A DNA stretch of 48,486 nucleotides from Bacteroidales bacterium (lineage in GTDB: Bacteria; Bacteroidota; Bacteroidia; Bacteroidales; VadinHA17), in contig WOYX01000044.1 in assembly GCA_011620595.1 (NCBI GenBank), positions 40,709 to 89,194 of the forward strand, read 5' to 3'. How positions within the stretch are numbered: position 1 is the first letter of the stretch; each line of letters opens with the position of its first letter. The notes beneath the pieces were generated by a model. It did no database searches. It was given only the letters and a program-made list of their open reading frames with translations, and was not told the origin of the DNA. Made by a program: the position numbers and the translations under genes. Below are positions 1 to 9,141 of the stretch, in pieces.

Positions 1-24
1 ATCCTTCATCCTTTATCCTTCCAT

Positions 25-660
25 CTAACCCTTCCCCCACTCTGACGGCTCTTTTCTCCACTCCCGGAGGGTCTCCACCTCTTCTCCGGAGATATATCCT
101 GAGTCCATAGCCATATCCACCAGGACGGAGTAATTGCCCAGCGTGTCAAGCCTGCATTCCTCTGCGGTGAAGGCCTCCTCCGCAATTTTGAATCCATAGG
201 TAAATATGGCGATCATTCCTTCCACCCTGCATCCTGCAGCGCGCAGTGCCCTGACGGCTCCCAGGCTGCTTCCTCCCGTTGAGATGAGATCCTCTATCAC
301 CACCACCCTCTGGCCCTTCTCATAATAACCCTCTATCTGGTTGCCCAGGCCATGGTCCTTGGTCCCCGACCTGACATAGATGAAGGGCAGGCCGAGAACG
401 TCAGCCACCAGCGCACCGTGGGCTATCGCCCCGGTGGCAACCCCGGCTATCACTTCCGCGTCAGGATAGAGCTGTCTGACCGTGGAAACAAAGGCATCCC
501 TGATGAAACTTCGCACCACGGGAAACGACAGGGTCTTGCGGTTGTCACAGTATATGGGCGACCTCCATCCTGAAGCCCAGGTAAACGGTTTTGCCGGTTG
601 TAATTTAATTGCTTTAATTTGCAGAAGGTATTCTGCAGTTTTCTTTGCGGTTTCGTCCAT
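25..660 (-). CDS. pyrE: Orotate phosphoribosyltransferase
   Basis: Transfers phosphoribose from PRPP to orotate, giving OMP in pyrimidine synthesis; cytosolic. The 211-residue length is normal for the family. Visible motifs are the N-terminal KPFTWASGWRSPIYCDNR segment, the GVATGAIAHGALVADVLGLP loop, and the PRPP-binding stretch VVVIEDLISTGGSS. I chose ATG at 658-660 (MDETAKKTAEYLLQ) because an open extension to 780 encodes nothing family-like and runs through the Nudix gene. That start abuts the ATG of the divergent Nudix gene at 661 with no base between them, so each promoter must lie inside the other gene. Confidence 0.95.
   Translation of the reverse strand: MDETAKKTAEYLLQIKAIKLQPAKPFTWASGWRSPIYCDNRKTLSFPVVRSFIRDAFVSTVRQLYPDAEVIAGVATGAIAHGALVADVLGLPFIYVRSGTKDHGLGNQIEGYYEKGQRVVVIEDLISTGGSSLGAVRALRAAGCRVEGMIAIFTYGFKIAEEAFTAEECRLDTLGNYSVLVDMAMDSGYISGEEVETLREWRKEPSEWGKG
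591..621 (+). promoter_or_regulatory. Possible promoter of the Nudix gene inside pyrE
   Basis: TTG at 591-593, 20 bases, then TTAATTTG at 614-621 (7 of 8 to TAnnTTTG), about 40 bases upstream of ATG 661. It lies inside pyrE, as the zero-gap arrangement requires. Confidence 0.3.
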
Positions 661-1278
661 ATGCTGAGATATAAGGTTTACTTTGACAACAGGGTCATCA
701 CCCTCTCCCCCGAGCCTGACCGGGTGCAAAAATACGCCCTTTTTCATAAATACGGTACCAGGGAGGAGCTGTTTGCCCAAATATCAGAGTTTGCCGTCAA
801 TATTGACATACCCTCGCTCAATATTTATTCAACCGATATCAACAACCTCTGGAAGGTATTCTCCTCGTGGTTCACCGTCATTGAGGCTGCCGGCGGACTG
901 GTGGGGCATCCTTCGGGAAAGTACCTTTTCATCATGCGTTACGGCAGGTGGGACCTTCCCAAGGGACATATTGAAGAGGGTGAGACACCGGAGCAGTGTG
1001 CCCTCAGGGAGGTAACCGAAGAGTGCAACATCCGGGGCCACACCATCATAGGCACACTCCCCCCCAGTTACCATACTTATCTCTTCGACGGCAGGCCATA
1101 TATGAAAAAGACATGGTGGTTCCGGATGAGCTACAGCGGGGAGATGATAACCGAACCGCAGGCCGAGGAGGGTATAACACACGCAGAATGGCTTGAGCCC
1201 GGGGAGATAGCCCGCATCAAGGACAACACCTTTCAGTCGTTGCTCGATCTCCTGAACTATACTCTGAGGGTCAGGTGA
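661..1278 (+). CDS. Nudix hydrolase
   Basis: Probably hydrolyses a nucleoside diphosphate linked to another group; the substrate is not readable from sequence. The Nudix box (G-x5-E-x7-REV-x-EE) spans residues 102-124, with the metal-binding Glu in REVTEE. The 205-residue protein has about 70 extra residues before the domain, an arrangement often annotated simply as NUDIX protein next to pyrE in Bacteroidota. ATG 661 was chosen; an in-frame ATG at 619 would overlap pyrE by 42 bases. The gene ends at 1278 and coaD, on the other strand, ends at 1279, so it is packed with zero gap on both sides. Confidence 0.88.
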   Translation: MLRYKVYFDNRVITLSPEPDRVQKYALFHKYGTREELFAQISEFAVNIDIPSLNIYSTDINNLWKVFSSWFTVIEAAGGLVGHPSGKYLFIMRYGRWDLPKGHIEEGETPEQCALREVTEECNIRGHTIIGTLPPSYHTYLFDGRPYMKKTWWFRMSYSGEMITEPQAEEGITHAEWLEPGEIARIKDNTFQSLLDLLNYTLRVR

Positions 1279-1755
1279 TCATCTTCCGAGATAGTCGGAC
1301 AGATTTATGGAGGAAGGGACGAACATTGATGCATCACCCCCGTTCTTGATGATATCACGTACAATGGTGGAGTTGACGGGAGTGTGTTCTGTGCTCGTAA
1401 GCAGGAAAACAGTATCTATCTCGGGGGCCATCTTCCAGTTCATATGGCCCATGGCGCGCTCATATTCGAAGTCGGCGGCGGTACGCAGTCCCCTGAGGAT
1501 ATACCCGGCATTGTGCCTTCGGCAGAATTCGACCGTCAGTCCGCTGAAACGCGTGACCTCCACCCTCTCCTCGCCATCAAAGACCTTTGATATCATCCTT
1601 AGCCTCATTTCAATGCTGAAAAGGTTATTTTTCTCAGCATTCTCACCGACAGCAATGATGATCCTGTCAAAGAGCGGCAGTGCTCTCCTGACAAGCGCTT
1701 CGTGACCCACGGTAAAGGGGTCGAAGGAGCCGGGGAAAACAGCTGTTTTGTTCAT
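1279..1755 (-). CDS. coaD: Phosphopantetheine adenylyltransferase
   Basis: Makes dephospho-CoA from 4'-phosphopantetheine and ATP, the penultimate step of CoA synthesis. At 158 residues it is the usual size. The nucleotidyltransferase signature GSFDPFTVGH is at the N-terminus and the VNSTIVRDI motif (ISSTxxR-like) near the C-terminus. ATG 1755 was chosen (MNKTAVFPGSFDP); a longer frame upstream overlaps lon and adds non-conserved residues. It starts 16 bases after the lon stop on the same strand, so it is probably co-transcribed with lon. Confidence 0.95.
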   Translation of the reverse strand: MNKTAVFPGSFDPFTVGHEALVRRALPLFDRIIIAVGENAEKNNLFSIEMRLRMISKVFDGEERVEVTRFSGLTVEFCRRHNAGYILRGLRTAADFEYERAMGHMNWKMAPEIDTVFLLTSTEHTPVNSTIVRDIIKNGGDASMFVPSSINLSDYLGR

Positions 1756-1771
1756 GATTTGATTTTTGGGA

Positions 1772-4240
1772 TTAATCGAATTCAATAGCTCTGGCATCTG
1801 CAACCTTCTGCCTGAGCAGCACATAGTCAAGCACGTCCATGATCGTGTTAACATACCGGAACTTCAGTCCGCGGAGGTACTTCACGTTTATCTCCTCCAC
1901 ATCCTTGCGGTTCTGTTCCGATAGCACTATCTCCCTTATACCGGCACGCTTGGCTGCCAGTATCTTTTCCTTTATACCTCCCACAGGCAGCACCTTGCCG
2001 CGCAGTGTGATCTCGCCGGTCATGGCCACATATTTCTTCACCTTTCTCTGGGTAAAGGCGGAGGCTATGGATGTTGCCATGGTGATCCCTGCCGAGGGAC
2101 CGTCCTTGGGTATGGCGCCTTCCGGCACGTGGACATGTACATTCCATTTTTCAGAGAAGGTGTCGGGCAGTGCCAGCATCGAGGCGTGGGCCTTCAGGTA
2201 TTCGAGGGCTATCACCGCCGATTCCTTCATGACTTCGCCCAGATTACCGGTGAGGGTTAGGTTGCCCTTGCCCCTGCTCAGGGAGGTCTCCACAAATAGT
2301 ATCTCACCTCCGGTAGCTGTCCAGGCCAGCCCGGTGACGACTCCGGCCTGGTCATTGCCGTCATAGATATCCCTGAGGTATTTGGGAGGACCAAGTATCT
2401 CAGCCACCTTCTCAGCGGTGACCACAGCATCGGGCTTATCCCCGAAGGCTATCTCCCTGGCCCTGTACCTCACCAGCTTGGCTATCCGCTTGTCGAGCTC
2501 CCTGACACCCGACTCGCGCGTATACCGTTGTATCAACTCCTCAATGACATCACCCGGCAGCAGGAACTGATCGCCCGTGACGCCATGAGCCTCCAGCTGC
2601 TTGGGTATGAGATGCCTGACGGCTATCTCCCTCTTCTCCTCAACGATATAACCTGTAAGGGGGATCAGCTCCATCCTGTCACGCAGGGCGGGACTGACGG
2701 TTGAGAGGGTGTTGGCTGTTGCTATAAAGAGTACCTTTGAGAGGTCGTACTCGAGCTCAAGGAAGTTATCATAGAAATGTGTATTCTGTTCAGGGTCAAG
2801 CACCTCCAGCAGCGCGGAGGAGGGATCGCCCCTGAAATCCTGTCCCACCTTGTCTATCTCATCAAGGATGAACACCGGGTTTGATGACCCGGCACGACGT
2901 ATGTTCTGCACCACCCTGCCAGGCATGGCGCCGACGTAAGTCTTGCGGTGACCGCGGATCTCCGCCTCATCATGCAGTCCTCCCAGCGACATGCGCGCAT
3001 ACTTGCGGCCCAGGGCCCTGGCAACCGACTTGCCCAGGGAGGTCTTGCCCACCCCGGGAGGTCCGTGCAGGCATATTATCGGCGAGTTGAGGTCACCCTT
3101 GAGCTTGAGCACCGCCAGATGCTCGAGTATCCTCTCCTTCACCTCCTCGAGTCCGTAGTGATCCTCATCAAGCACCCGCTGCGCATTGACGAGATCGAGA
3201 TTATCCTCGGTATATTCATTCCACGGCAGCTCCAGGAGTGTCTGGATATAGTTGACCTGCACCGAATATTCCGCGGCGGCAGGGTTAAGTCTCGCCAGTT
3301 TATCGAGTTCACGGGTGAAGACCTTTGCCACATCCTCGTTCCACTTCTTCTCCTTGCCTCTGGCACGGAAATCCTCAACCTCCTTGTCAACAGGATTGCC
3401 TCCCAACTCGTTCTGTATGGTCTTCATCTGCTGGTGGAGCAGGAACTCACGCTGCTGCTGGTCTATCTCATACTTGACCTTCGACTGCAGTTCGTTCTTC
3501 AGCTCGAGGAGCTGAATCTCGCGAACGAGATGCTCAAGAAGCCTCAACCCGCGGTCACGGAGGGTGGCCGCCTCAAGCAGCTTCTGCTTGTCATTGACGT
3601 TTATCTCGGTATTGGCACAGATATAATTTATGAGGTAGGTGCTGTTCTCTATGTTCTTAACGGCAAATGAGGCTTCGGGATTGATGTTCGGGTTGAGCTT
3701 GACGATCTTCACCGAGAGGTCCTTGAGCGAACCTATGATCACTTCGAAATCCTTTTCATCCTCTCCTCCCCTGGCCTCGGGAATGGCCTGCAACTGCACC
3801 ATCATGTAGGGTTCGGTGGTAACGACATTCACCACCGAGACGCGCCTGCGCCCCTGTATGATGGCCGTGGTGGTGCCGTCAGGCATCTCCAGCAGCTTGA
3901 CCACCTGTCCCAATGTGCCAACAACGTTGAGGTCCTGTATCTGCGGGTCCTCAACCTCTGCATCGAGCTGTGCCACAGCTGCTACGAGCTTGTTTCCCCT
4001 GTATGCCTCACGTACCAGCTGCACAGACTTGGAGCGACCCACGGCTATGGGTATCACCACGCCGGGGAAGAGCACCGTGTTGCGCAGCGGAAGCAGCGGT
4101 ACGTTTCCGGGTATCTCCACATCCTCAAGCTCATGGTCGTCACCGTCAGACAGAATGGGAATAATCTCCCTCCCTTCATCAATCAGCTCGTGAAAGCCGA
4201 CACTACTCCATTTCTCAAAAGCCTTTTTCTCCATAGTCAT
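1772..4240 (-). CDS. lon: ATP-dependent protease Lon
   Basis: Cytosolic AAA+ serine protease that degrades damaged and regulatory proteins. The 822 residues hold the whole family layout: N-terminal LON substrate domain ([19 protein letters not shown] from about residue 48), a coiled-coil region near 240-310, Walker A GPPGVGKT (393-400), Walker B FILDEID (457-463), and a C-terminal protease domain with the Ser-Lys dyad in PKDGPSAG (Ser716) and GGIKEK (Lys759). Start could be ATG 4240 or ATG 4234 (MTMEKK). coaD follows after 16 bases. Confidence 0.97.
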   Translation of the reverse strand: MTMEKKAFEKWSSVGFHELIDEGREIIPILSDGDDHELEDVEIPGNVPLLPLRNTVLFPGVVIPIAVGRSKSVQLVREAYRGNKLVAAVAQLDAEVEDPQIQDLNVVGTLGQVVKLLEMPDGTTTAIIQGRRRVSVVNVVTTEPYMMVQLQAIPEARGGEDEKDFEVIIGSLKDLSVKIVKLNPNINPEASFAVKNIENSTYLINYICANTEINVNDKQKLLEAATLRDRGLRLLEHLVREIQLLELKNELQSKVKYEIDQQQREFLLHQQMKTIQNELGGNPVDKEVEDFRARGKEKKWNEDVAKVFTRELDKLARLNPAAAEYSVQVNYIQTLLELPWNEYTEDNLDLVNAQRVLDEDHYGLEEVKERILEHLAVLKLKGDLNSPIICLHGPPGVGKTSLGKSVARALGRKYARMSLGGLHDEAEIRGHRKTYVGAMPGRVVQNIRRAGSSNPVFILDEIDKVGQDFRGDPSSALLEVLDPEQNTHFYDNFLELEYDLSKVLFIATANTLSTVSPALRDRMELIPLTGYIVEEKREIAVRHLIPKQLEAHGVTGDQFLLPGDVIEELIQRYTRESGVRELDKRIAKLVRYRAREIAFGDKPDAVVTAEKVAEILGPPKYLRDIYDGNDQAGVVTGLAWTATGGEILFVETSLSRGKGNLTLTGNLGEVMKESAVIALEYLKAHASMLALPDTFSEKWNVHVHVPEGAIPKDGPSAGITMATSIASAFTQRKVKKYVAMTGEITLRGKVLPVGGIKEKILAAKRAGIREIVLSEQNRKDVEEINVKYLRGLKFRYVNTIMDVLDYVLLRQKVADARAIEFD

Positions 4241-4251
4241 TGTAAACGATG

Positions 4252-4259
4252 CAAATTTA
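4252..4259 (-). promoter_or_regulatory. -7 promoter element of lon
   Basis: On the minus strand TAAATTTG matches TAnnTTTG, but no TTG lies 18-21 bases upstream. It sits only 11-17 bases before the start codons, so the leader would be very short. Confidence 0.4.
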
Positions 4260-4324
4260 GTTAAATTATATCACTCCTGCGCCTGCCGCCGGGGGTACCA
4301 CGCGATTAGTGTCACCATTGCAAC

Positions 4325-4353
4325 AAAAAAAAAGCCGCCTTGTTTAAGGCAGC
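4325..4353 (-). terminator. Rho-independent terminator after rpmE
   Basis: On the minus strand GCTGCCTT and AAGGCGGC form an 8-bp stem (one G-U pair) around a 4-base loop, followed by nine T. It lies just after the rpmE stop codon. Confidence 0.85.
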
Positions 4354-4375
4354 CTCCCTGATATTTAAATATCAT

Positions 4376-4642
4376 CTACTTCGACTTCTTGCCCAGATGG
4401 TTCTTGTAGCGGTTCATGTACTTGTCTACCCTTCCTGCAGTGTCAACAAGCTTCATCTTGCCCGTATAGAACGGATGTGACGTGTTTGAAATCTCAAGCT
4501 TAATGAGCGGATACTCATTGCCATCCTCCCATTTGATGGTATCACGTGACGAAGCGGTTGAACGTGTCATAAAGGAATAACCGTTTGACATATCCTGAAA
4601 TACAACCATCCTGTAATTCTTTGGGTGTATACCTTCTTTCAT
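4376..4642 (-). CDS. rpmE2: Ribosomal protein bL31, type B
   Basis: Structural protein of the 50S subunit. The 88-residue protein begins [19 protein letters not shown] and has the typical [11 protein letters not shown] segment. It lacks the CxxC pairs that bind zinc in the type A form, so it is the zinc-free paralogue, which in many bacteria is favoured under zinc limitation. It is a single-gene unit with its own strong promoter and terminator. Confidence 0.95.
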   Translation of the reverse strand: MKEGIHPKNYRMVVFQDMSNGYSFMTRSTASSRDTIKWEDGNEYPLIKLEISNTSHPFYTGKMKLVDTAGRVDKYMNRYKNHLGKKSK

Positions 4643-4690
4643 CTTATGCTATAGTTTGTTACTGTAAAAAATCCTTTCCAAAGCGGAGTG

Positions 4691-4720
4691 CAAAGATAAT
4701 GAACAATAACCAAATTGCAA
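4691..4720 (-). promoter_or_regulatory. rpmE promoter, Bacteroidota consensus
   Basis: On the minus strand: TTG (4718-4720), exactly 19 bases, then TATCTTTG (4691-4698), an exact match to the -33/-7 pattern of the Bacteroidota primary sigma factor. It lies 49 bases upstream of the rpmE start. One of the two best promoter matches in the window. Confidence 0.75.
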
Positions 4721-4741
4721 GCAGAAGAGAGTAAAAATTTT

Positions 4742-5950
4742 TTACTCCTTAACTCTGACCTGCCGCTGAGCCATGTTCTCCTTCATCTCATCCTTGTACA
4801 TAATAAACGGGAGGGATTCATCAATCATGTATCTCATGGTAAGATGGGTCTTTGCCCTCGAGGCCCCGAGGGCCTCATAGATAGATATCATCTTGGGATT
4901 GAAATCGCCCACCCACGACAGCTCCATCTCCCTGTAAAAACGTTTACGGCGGAAAACGTGAAATAACTCAAGGAAGATCGGCGACTCGATGCCGCTGTTC
5001 TGGTATGAGGGGTGTACTCCCGCCACCAGCCCCCTGGCGCGGGTAATCTCGTGTGTCATCTTGTACCAGACGAACCTGATCATGTTCCACAGTGTCAGCC
5101 TGCCGTTGAAATGCCTGAGAATCTGGTTAAGGTCGGGAAAGAGAATGAAGAAGGCCACAGGCTTGTCGTTGTGGTAGGCAAACCATATCAGCTCAGGATC
5201 GATGAAGGCTTTTGCCTGCTGGAGGGTGTGGCGCAGCCTGGCCGGGTCGAGGGGAGTGAAATCCTCCTTGAAGACTCTCCAGGTCTCATTATAGATCTCC
5301 ACCATGTCGGCAATGAATTCATCACGTTTACCAAAGTCAAAATGGCGGTAGTTGTATCCCGGCCTTTTTGCTATCCACTCGGCAATCTTCCTGAACCGTT
5401 CCGGGAAGACCTCCACGGATGCCACATCCTTGTGATAGCTGTACTGCTCGAAATAGGTTTTAAACCCGTATCCTTCAAAGAAGCTCCTATAGTATTTCTT
5501 ATTGTAGGGCATGCCAAATCCCGGCTGCATGAAGCCCTCAACCAGCAGTCCCCAGTGGTTGTCGTTATCTCCCAGGTTTATAGGTCCGTCCATTGCCTTC
5601 ATGCCTTTGTCGGCCAGCCATTGCCTTGCCGTGTCAAAGAGCATGAACGCCGCCTCGCGTGATTCTGTCACCTCGAAGAACCCGAGGCCACCCGTAGGCT
5701 GTCTGTTGGCTTTCGAGCGTACTTCGTCAACAAAGGCCGCCACCCTGCCCAGGGTTTTACCCTCATCATCGAGCAGCAGCCACCGGGTGGCCACGCCGTG
5801 GCTGAGGGCGTAGTTTTTTTCAGGGTCAAAGACAGCTTCGATCTCACTGTCGAGCGGGCATACCCAGTTGGGGTCATCCCTGTAGAGCCTTTTCGGAAAG
5901 TTGATAAACTCTCTCTTCTGTGCCGTAGTGGCTACTTCTGTTATCTTCAT
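4742..5950 (-). CDS. GNAT-like protein, possibly YghO family
   Basis: I do not know the reaction. The 402-residue protein resembles the large GNAT-fold proteins typified by E. coli YghO: it has a MDGPINLGDNDNHWGLLVEG segment in the middle and a C-terminal half (about 200-390) with the layout of an acyltransferase, including VAGVHPSYQNSGIESPIFLEL, which resembles an acyl-CoA-binding region, and EMELSWVGDFNPKM. No signal peptide or membrane segment. It starts 5 bases after the stop of the PLP-enzyme gene on the same strand, so the two are almost certainly co-expressed. The family assignment is from memory of the pattern. Confidence 0.6.
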   Translation of the reverse strand: MKITEVATTAQKREFINFPKRLYRDDPNWVCPLDSEIEAVFDPEKNYALSHGVATRWLLLDDEGKTLGRVAAFVDEVRSKANRQPTGGLGFFEVTESREAAFMLFDTARQWLADKGMKAMDGPINLGDNDNHWGLLVEGFMQPGFGMPYNKKYYRSFFEGYGFKTYFEQYSYHKDVASVEVFPERFRKIAEWIAKRPGYNYRHFDFGKRDEFIADMVEIYNETWRVFKEDFTPLDPARLRHTLQQAKAFIDPELIWFAYHNDKPVAFFILFPDLNQILRHFNGRLTLWNMIRFVWYKMTHEITRARGLVAGVHPSYQNSGIESPIFLELFHVFRRKRFYREMELSWVGDFNPKMISIYEALGASRAKTHLTMRYMIDESLPFIMYKDEMKENMAQRQVRVKE

Positions 5951-5955
5951 CTCCT

Positions 5956-7455
5956 TCAGTTGTCTAGTTTAAACCACGACCTGACCGTCTCCCTCCCTGA
6001 GCCATTGTCATCACGGTGCCTGAATTCGTTTGTGCGCATGTTGTATCTGTAGTCCCTGCTCCATTCCGCTCCGTTCTCTCTTATCTCCCCCAGGGCGGCA
6101 ATAGCCCATTCCAGCTCTTCGCCGGTCATTGTGGGATGGAGTGATAGTCTCACCCATCCGGGCTTCTCAGAAAAATCCCCCCTGTTGATCATCTCGGTGA
6201 TACGGTGGCTGTGGTCATAGGTCACGTGGAGCAGAAAGTGACCGTAGGTGCCCGCGCAGGCACAACCGCCTCTGACCTGTATACCGTACCTGTCGCTCAG
6301 CAACTTGACAACCAGGTTATAATGCAGGTCATCCATGTAAAACGATATGGATCCGAGGCGGTGTCTCACCTCCGGGGCCAGTATGTGAAGACCGGGGATC
6401 GCTGACAGTCCCTCCAGGGCCCGTGCCACCAGCTCATCCTCCCTGGCGCCGATACTGGCGGTACCCATCATCTCCTTCAGCTCCACGGCCAGCGCCGCCC
6501 TTATCATCTGCAGAAAGCCGGGAGTGCCACCGTCCTCCCTCGCCTCTATGCTGTCAACATACTTGTATTCACCCCACGGGTTGGTCCATTCAACGGTGCC
6601 CCCCCCGGGCTGGTCGGGAGCCGATGAGCGGTAGAGCGACTTGTCAAAGACCATCACTCCCGAAGAGCCCGGCCCGCCAAGGAACTTGTGTGGCGAGAAG
6701 AAGATGGCGTCAAGCTTCTCCATGGGGTCTTCAGGGTGCATGTTGATATCGACGTAAGGCGCTGACGCAGCAAAGTCTATGAAACAGAGTCCCCCGTTCT
6801 CATGCATGATACGCGCAAGAGTGTGATACGGTGTATAGATGCCGGTGACATTGGAGCAGGCGGAAAAAGAGCCTATCTTGAATTTCCGGTTTTTGTACCT
6901 GTCGAGTGCCTTCTGCAGCTTGCCGGGGTCAACGGTGAGATTTTCTCCCGGCTCTATCATAACCACATCGGCCATAGTCTCGTACCATGAGGTTTGGTTG
7001 GAGTGATGTTCAATATGAGTTATGAAGACAATAGGACACTCACTCTCCCTGACACACCGTTCCGGCCTGGGGTAGTTGCATCCCTTCAGGCCGAGTATCC
7101 GCTGGAACTTGTTTATCACAGCGGTCATCCCTGCCCCGGCACCTATCAGTACATCATCAGGACCTGCATTGACGTGTTTCTTGATTATATCCTGGGCGTG
7201 ATGATAGGCCCAGGTCATCACCGATCCGGTTTCGGAGGTCTCGGTGTGGGTGTTGGCAACGAAAGGCCCGAAGACTTCCGACATCTGTCTCTCTATAGGC
7301 CTGTATAGTCGTCCGCTGGCTATCCAGTCGCAATAGACGATCTTCTTCATGCCGTAGGGAGTGGCATACTCCTGGTCTATGCCGGTGATGTTCCTCCTGA
7401 ACTCCCTGAAATATTTCTCCAGCCCGCTGGTGTGGTCGTGCATCTTTACGAACAT
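5956..7455 (-). CDS. Class V aminotransferase-fold PLP enzyme, cysteine desulfurase-like
   Basis: A 499-residue fold-type I PLP enzyme. Lys257 in FFSPHKFLGG is the expected Schiff-base lysine, preceded by Asp227 (FIDFAA) that would hold the pyridine nitrogen and by the THIEHHSNQTSW segment. RGGCACAG (395-402) sits where cysteine desulfurases carry their persulfide Cys, but the substrate cannot be settled from this. It is about 100 residues longer than SufS/IscS and no sulfur-assembly genes are adjacent. Start may be ATG 7455 or ATG 7443. It heads an operon with the GNAT-like gene. Confidence 0.85.
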   Translation of the reverse strand: MFVKMHDHTSGLEKYFREFRRNITGIDQEYATPYGMKKIVYCDWIASGRLYRPIERQMSEVFGPFVANTHTETSETGSVMTWAYHHAQDIIKKHVNAGPDDVLIGAGAGMTAVINKFQRILGLKGCNYPRPERCVRESECPIVFITHIEHHSNQTSWYETMADVVMIEPGENLTVDPGKLQKALDRYKNRKFKIGSFSACSNVTGIYTPYHTLARIMHENGGLCFIDFAASAPYVDINMHPEDPMEKLDAIFFSPHKFLGGPGSSGVMVFDKSLYRSSAPDQPGGGTVEWTNPWGEYKYVDSIEAREDGGTPGFLQMIRAALAVELKEMMGTASIGAREDELVARALEGLSAIPGLHILAPEVRHRLGSISFYMDDLHYNLVVKLLSDRYGIQVRGGCACAGTYGHFLLHVTYDHSHRITEMINRGDFSEKPGWVRLSLHPTMTGEELEWAIAALGEIRENGAEWSRDYRYNMRTNEFRHRDDNGSGRETVRSWFKLDN

Positions 7456-7468
7456 CTTTAGAATGGCT

Positions 7469-7476
7469 CAAATATA
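7469..7476 (-). promoter_or_regulatory. -7 promoter element of the PLP-enzyme operon
   Basis: TATATTTG on the minus strand, 14 bases before ATG 7455. The -33 position holds GTG rather than TTG. Confidence 0.45.
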
Positions 7477-7513
7477 ATTCTTTTTGATGTCACTCACAGA
7501 GCCGTGCCAGCCG

Positions 7514-8860
7514 TTAATGAAGGTCAATGATACGGTGATCGATGAGCACAAAGACAAGTACCAGTATTGCCGAGTGTATCAGCCAGCTGACGATGGGGAT
7601 ATATTGCCCCGGCGCTATCTTCATCTTCTTCCAGACGTACCATATAAGGAACAGCTTCTCCAGCGAATAGACGATGAATGTTGCCAGAGCCACTCCAACG
7701 ACACCGTAGGGTCTTATGAGCATGAGGCTCAGCGGTATGTTCACGGCCAGCTCCACGGCTGCCGCGATGAGGGTGACCCTTGTCTTGCGGCGTCCGATGA
7801 CTATTGTCTGCGGAAACACCAGTCGGGGTATTATCAGCAGCAGGTAGATCATGAAGACGTCGGCGCTGCGTGTGAACTCGGGGGTGAAGAGGCGGGGATA
7901 GACCCAGCGTGCCACCAGCATGGTGACTATGACAATGGGGAAGAGGTATTTTATGAGCCTGTCGGATCTTTCGCGGAGGGTCACCAGTGCCGCCCTCATC
8001 CCCTCCCTGGTGCTGAACTGCGGCAGGAGGGCGTTGCTGAGACCGTTGGCCAGCAGCAACACCAGCGGAAACTCCTTGGCGCCGTAGCGGTACATGGCAA
8101 AGACGCCGGGGTCGGCATAGCGTATCGAGATGATTATACCGTCAACATACTGTGCCGAGCCGCTTATCAGGAAGGCTAACATCAGCGGCATACCCACCTT
8201 CATATGCTCCTTCATGAAGTCAAAGGATATTTCGGGCAGGGTGTACCTTCGCAACAGTATCACCAGCCACACCCATCTGATACCCGTGATGATGAAGAGA
8301 CCCCAGATGGCGCTCTGCTCATCGAAACCTGCCAGCACCGGTGCCAGCACCAGCAGCAACTGTGCCGAATAGGTATATATGCCATACTGCAGTATCCGGT
8401 GAGGCCTTTTGTTGAGCAGGTATATATATTCTATCAGTGTGACGGGATTGCTCAGCAGGATATAGAAGAGGAGCATATTGGCGTAGGGTATCTCCGGTGA
8501 CCTGCCGGGGACGGCCAGGGTGAACTTCAGGGGTATGCCAAGGGCAAAGACCATGATGCTGAAGAAGAGGATCAAAAGAAAGGCATTGAAGATCTCGGGC
8601 GACTTGCGGCCCTCGGTCTCACCCTTGGTTCTGTAAGTTCTGTTGCGGCTGTAGAGGGTGAGCAACGACTGTATAATACCTGTGACCCAGAAGAAGCTGA
8701 GGAGGCTGGAGATGAAGAGGAACAGTTCCCAGTTGCCTATCTGTGCACGTGACAGGTGGCTCTTGGTAAATACGACGCTTATGATGAGGAAGGTGACAAA
8801 TCTCAGCAGCTGTACAGCCTGCAATCCTGATATATTGTCTATGACTTTGAGCCTGGTCAA
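7514..8860 (-). CDS. Polysaccharide flippase-like membrane protein (MATE/MVF superfamily)
   Basis: A 448-residue integral membrane protein with about 12-14 hydrophobic segments and short polar loops. The pattern (N-terminal LRFVTFLIISVVFTKS, a MPLMLAFLISGSAQYVDGIIIS segment midway, and PYGVVGVALATFIVYSLEKLF near the end) fits Wzx-type flippases that move lipid-linked sugars across the inner membrane. Its start is TTG at 8860 with AGGGA just upstream; no in-frame ATG exists nearby and a stop lies 30 bases upstream. No glycosyltransferases are adjacent, so the cargo is unknown. Confidence 0.8.
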   Translation of the reverse strand: MTRLKVIDNISGLQAVQLLRFVTFLIISVVFTKSHLSRAQIGNWELFLFISSLLSFFWVTGIIQSLLTLYSRNRTYRTKGETEGRKSPEIFNAFLLILFFSIMVFALGIPLKFTLAVPGRSPEIPYANMLLFYILLSNPVTLIEYIYLLNKRPHRILQYGIYTYSAQLLLVLAPVLAGFDEQSAIWGLFIITGIRWVWLVILLRRYTLPEISFDFMKEHMKVGMPLMLAFLISGSAQYVDGIIISIRYADPGVFAMYRYGAKEFPLVLLLANGLSNALLPQFSTREGMRAALVTLRERSDRLIKYLFPIVIVTMLVARWVYPRLFTPEFTRSADVFMIYLLLIIPRLVFPQTIVIGRRKTRVTLIAAAVELAVNIPLSLMLIRPYGVVGVALATFIVYSLEKLFLIWYVWKKMKIAPGQYIPIVSWLIHSAILVLVFVLIDHRIIDLH

Positions 8861-8974
8861 ACTTTCCCTGTTGTTGAAGCAGATGGGCTAGATGCAGTAA
8901 AAAGCATATCGCATCATTTTCGGGGTTCTAAGATACGATTTGCCTCTTATGATAACAAAATCAAAGAGAACTAT

Positions 8975-9004
8975 TTGCGGAATGCTTTTTTTGATGTTTC
9001 TTTG
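8975..9004 (+). promoter_or_regulatory. tRNA-His promoter
   Basis: TTG (8975-8977), exactly 19 bases, TTTCTTTG (8997-9004; 7 of 8 to TAnnTTTG), ending 14 bases before the tRNA. Confidence 0.6.
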
Positions 9005-9017
9005 CACTCCGTAAAAC

Positions 9018-9092
9018 GGTGGTTGTAGCTCAGTTGGTTAGAGCGCCAGATTGTGGCTCTGGAGGTCGCCGGTTCGACCCCGGTCTTCCACC
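9018..9092 (+). tRNA. tRNA-His (GTG)
   Basis: Cloverleaf with D arm GCTC/GAGC, anticodon stem CCAGA/TCTGG around loop TTGTGGC (anticodon GTG), and T arm GCCGG/CCGGT around TTCGACC. The extra G at 9018 can pair with C73, the identity signal of histidine tRNA. The acceptor stem has two adjacent T-T mismatches (positions 5:68 and 6:67). CCA is not encoded. Confidence 0.93.
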
Positions 9093-9105
9093 CATTCAGC
9101 AAAGG

Positions 9106-9141
9106 CCGCTCATGGCATTGGCCATGGGCGGTTTTGTTTTT
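9106..9141 (+). terminator. Terminator after tRNA-His
   Basis: An 11-bp stem CCGCTCATGGC / GCCATGGGCGG with a 4-base loop, followed by a T-rich tract from 9132. Confidence 0.8.

Noticed and set aside
2948-3670. 240-codon plus-strand frame inside lon
   Set aside because: Antisense shadow of the conserved lon coding region.
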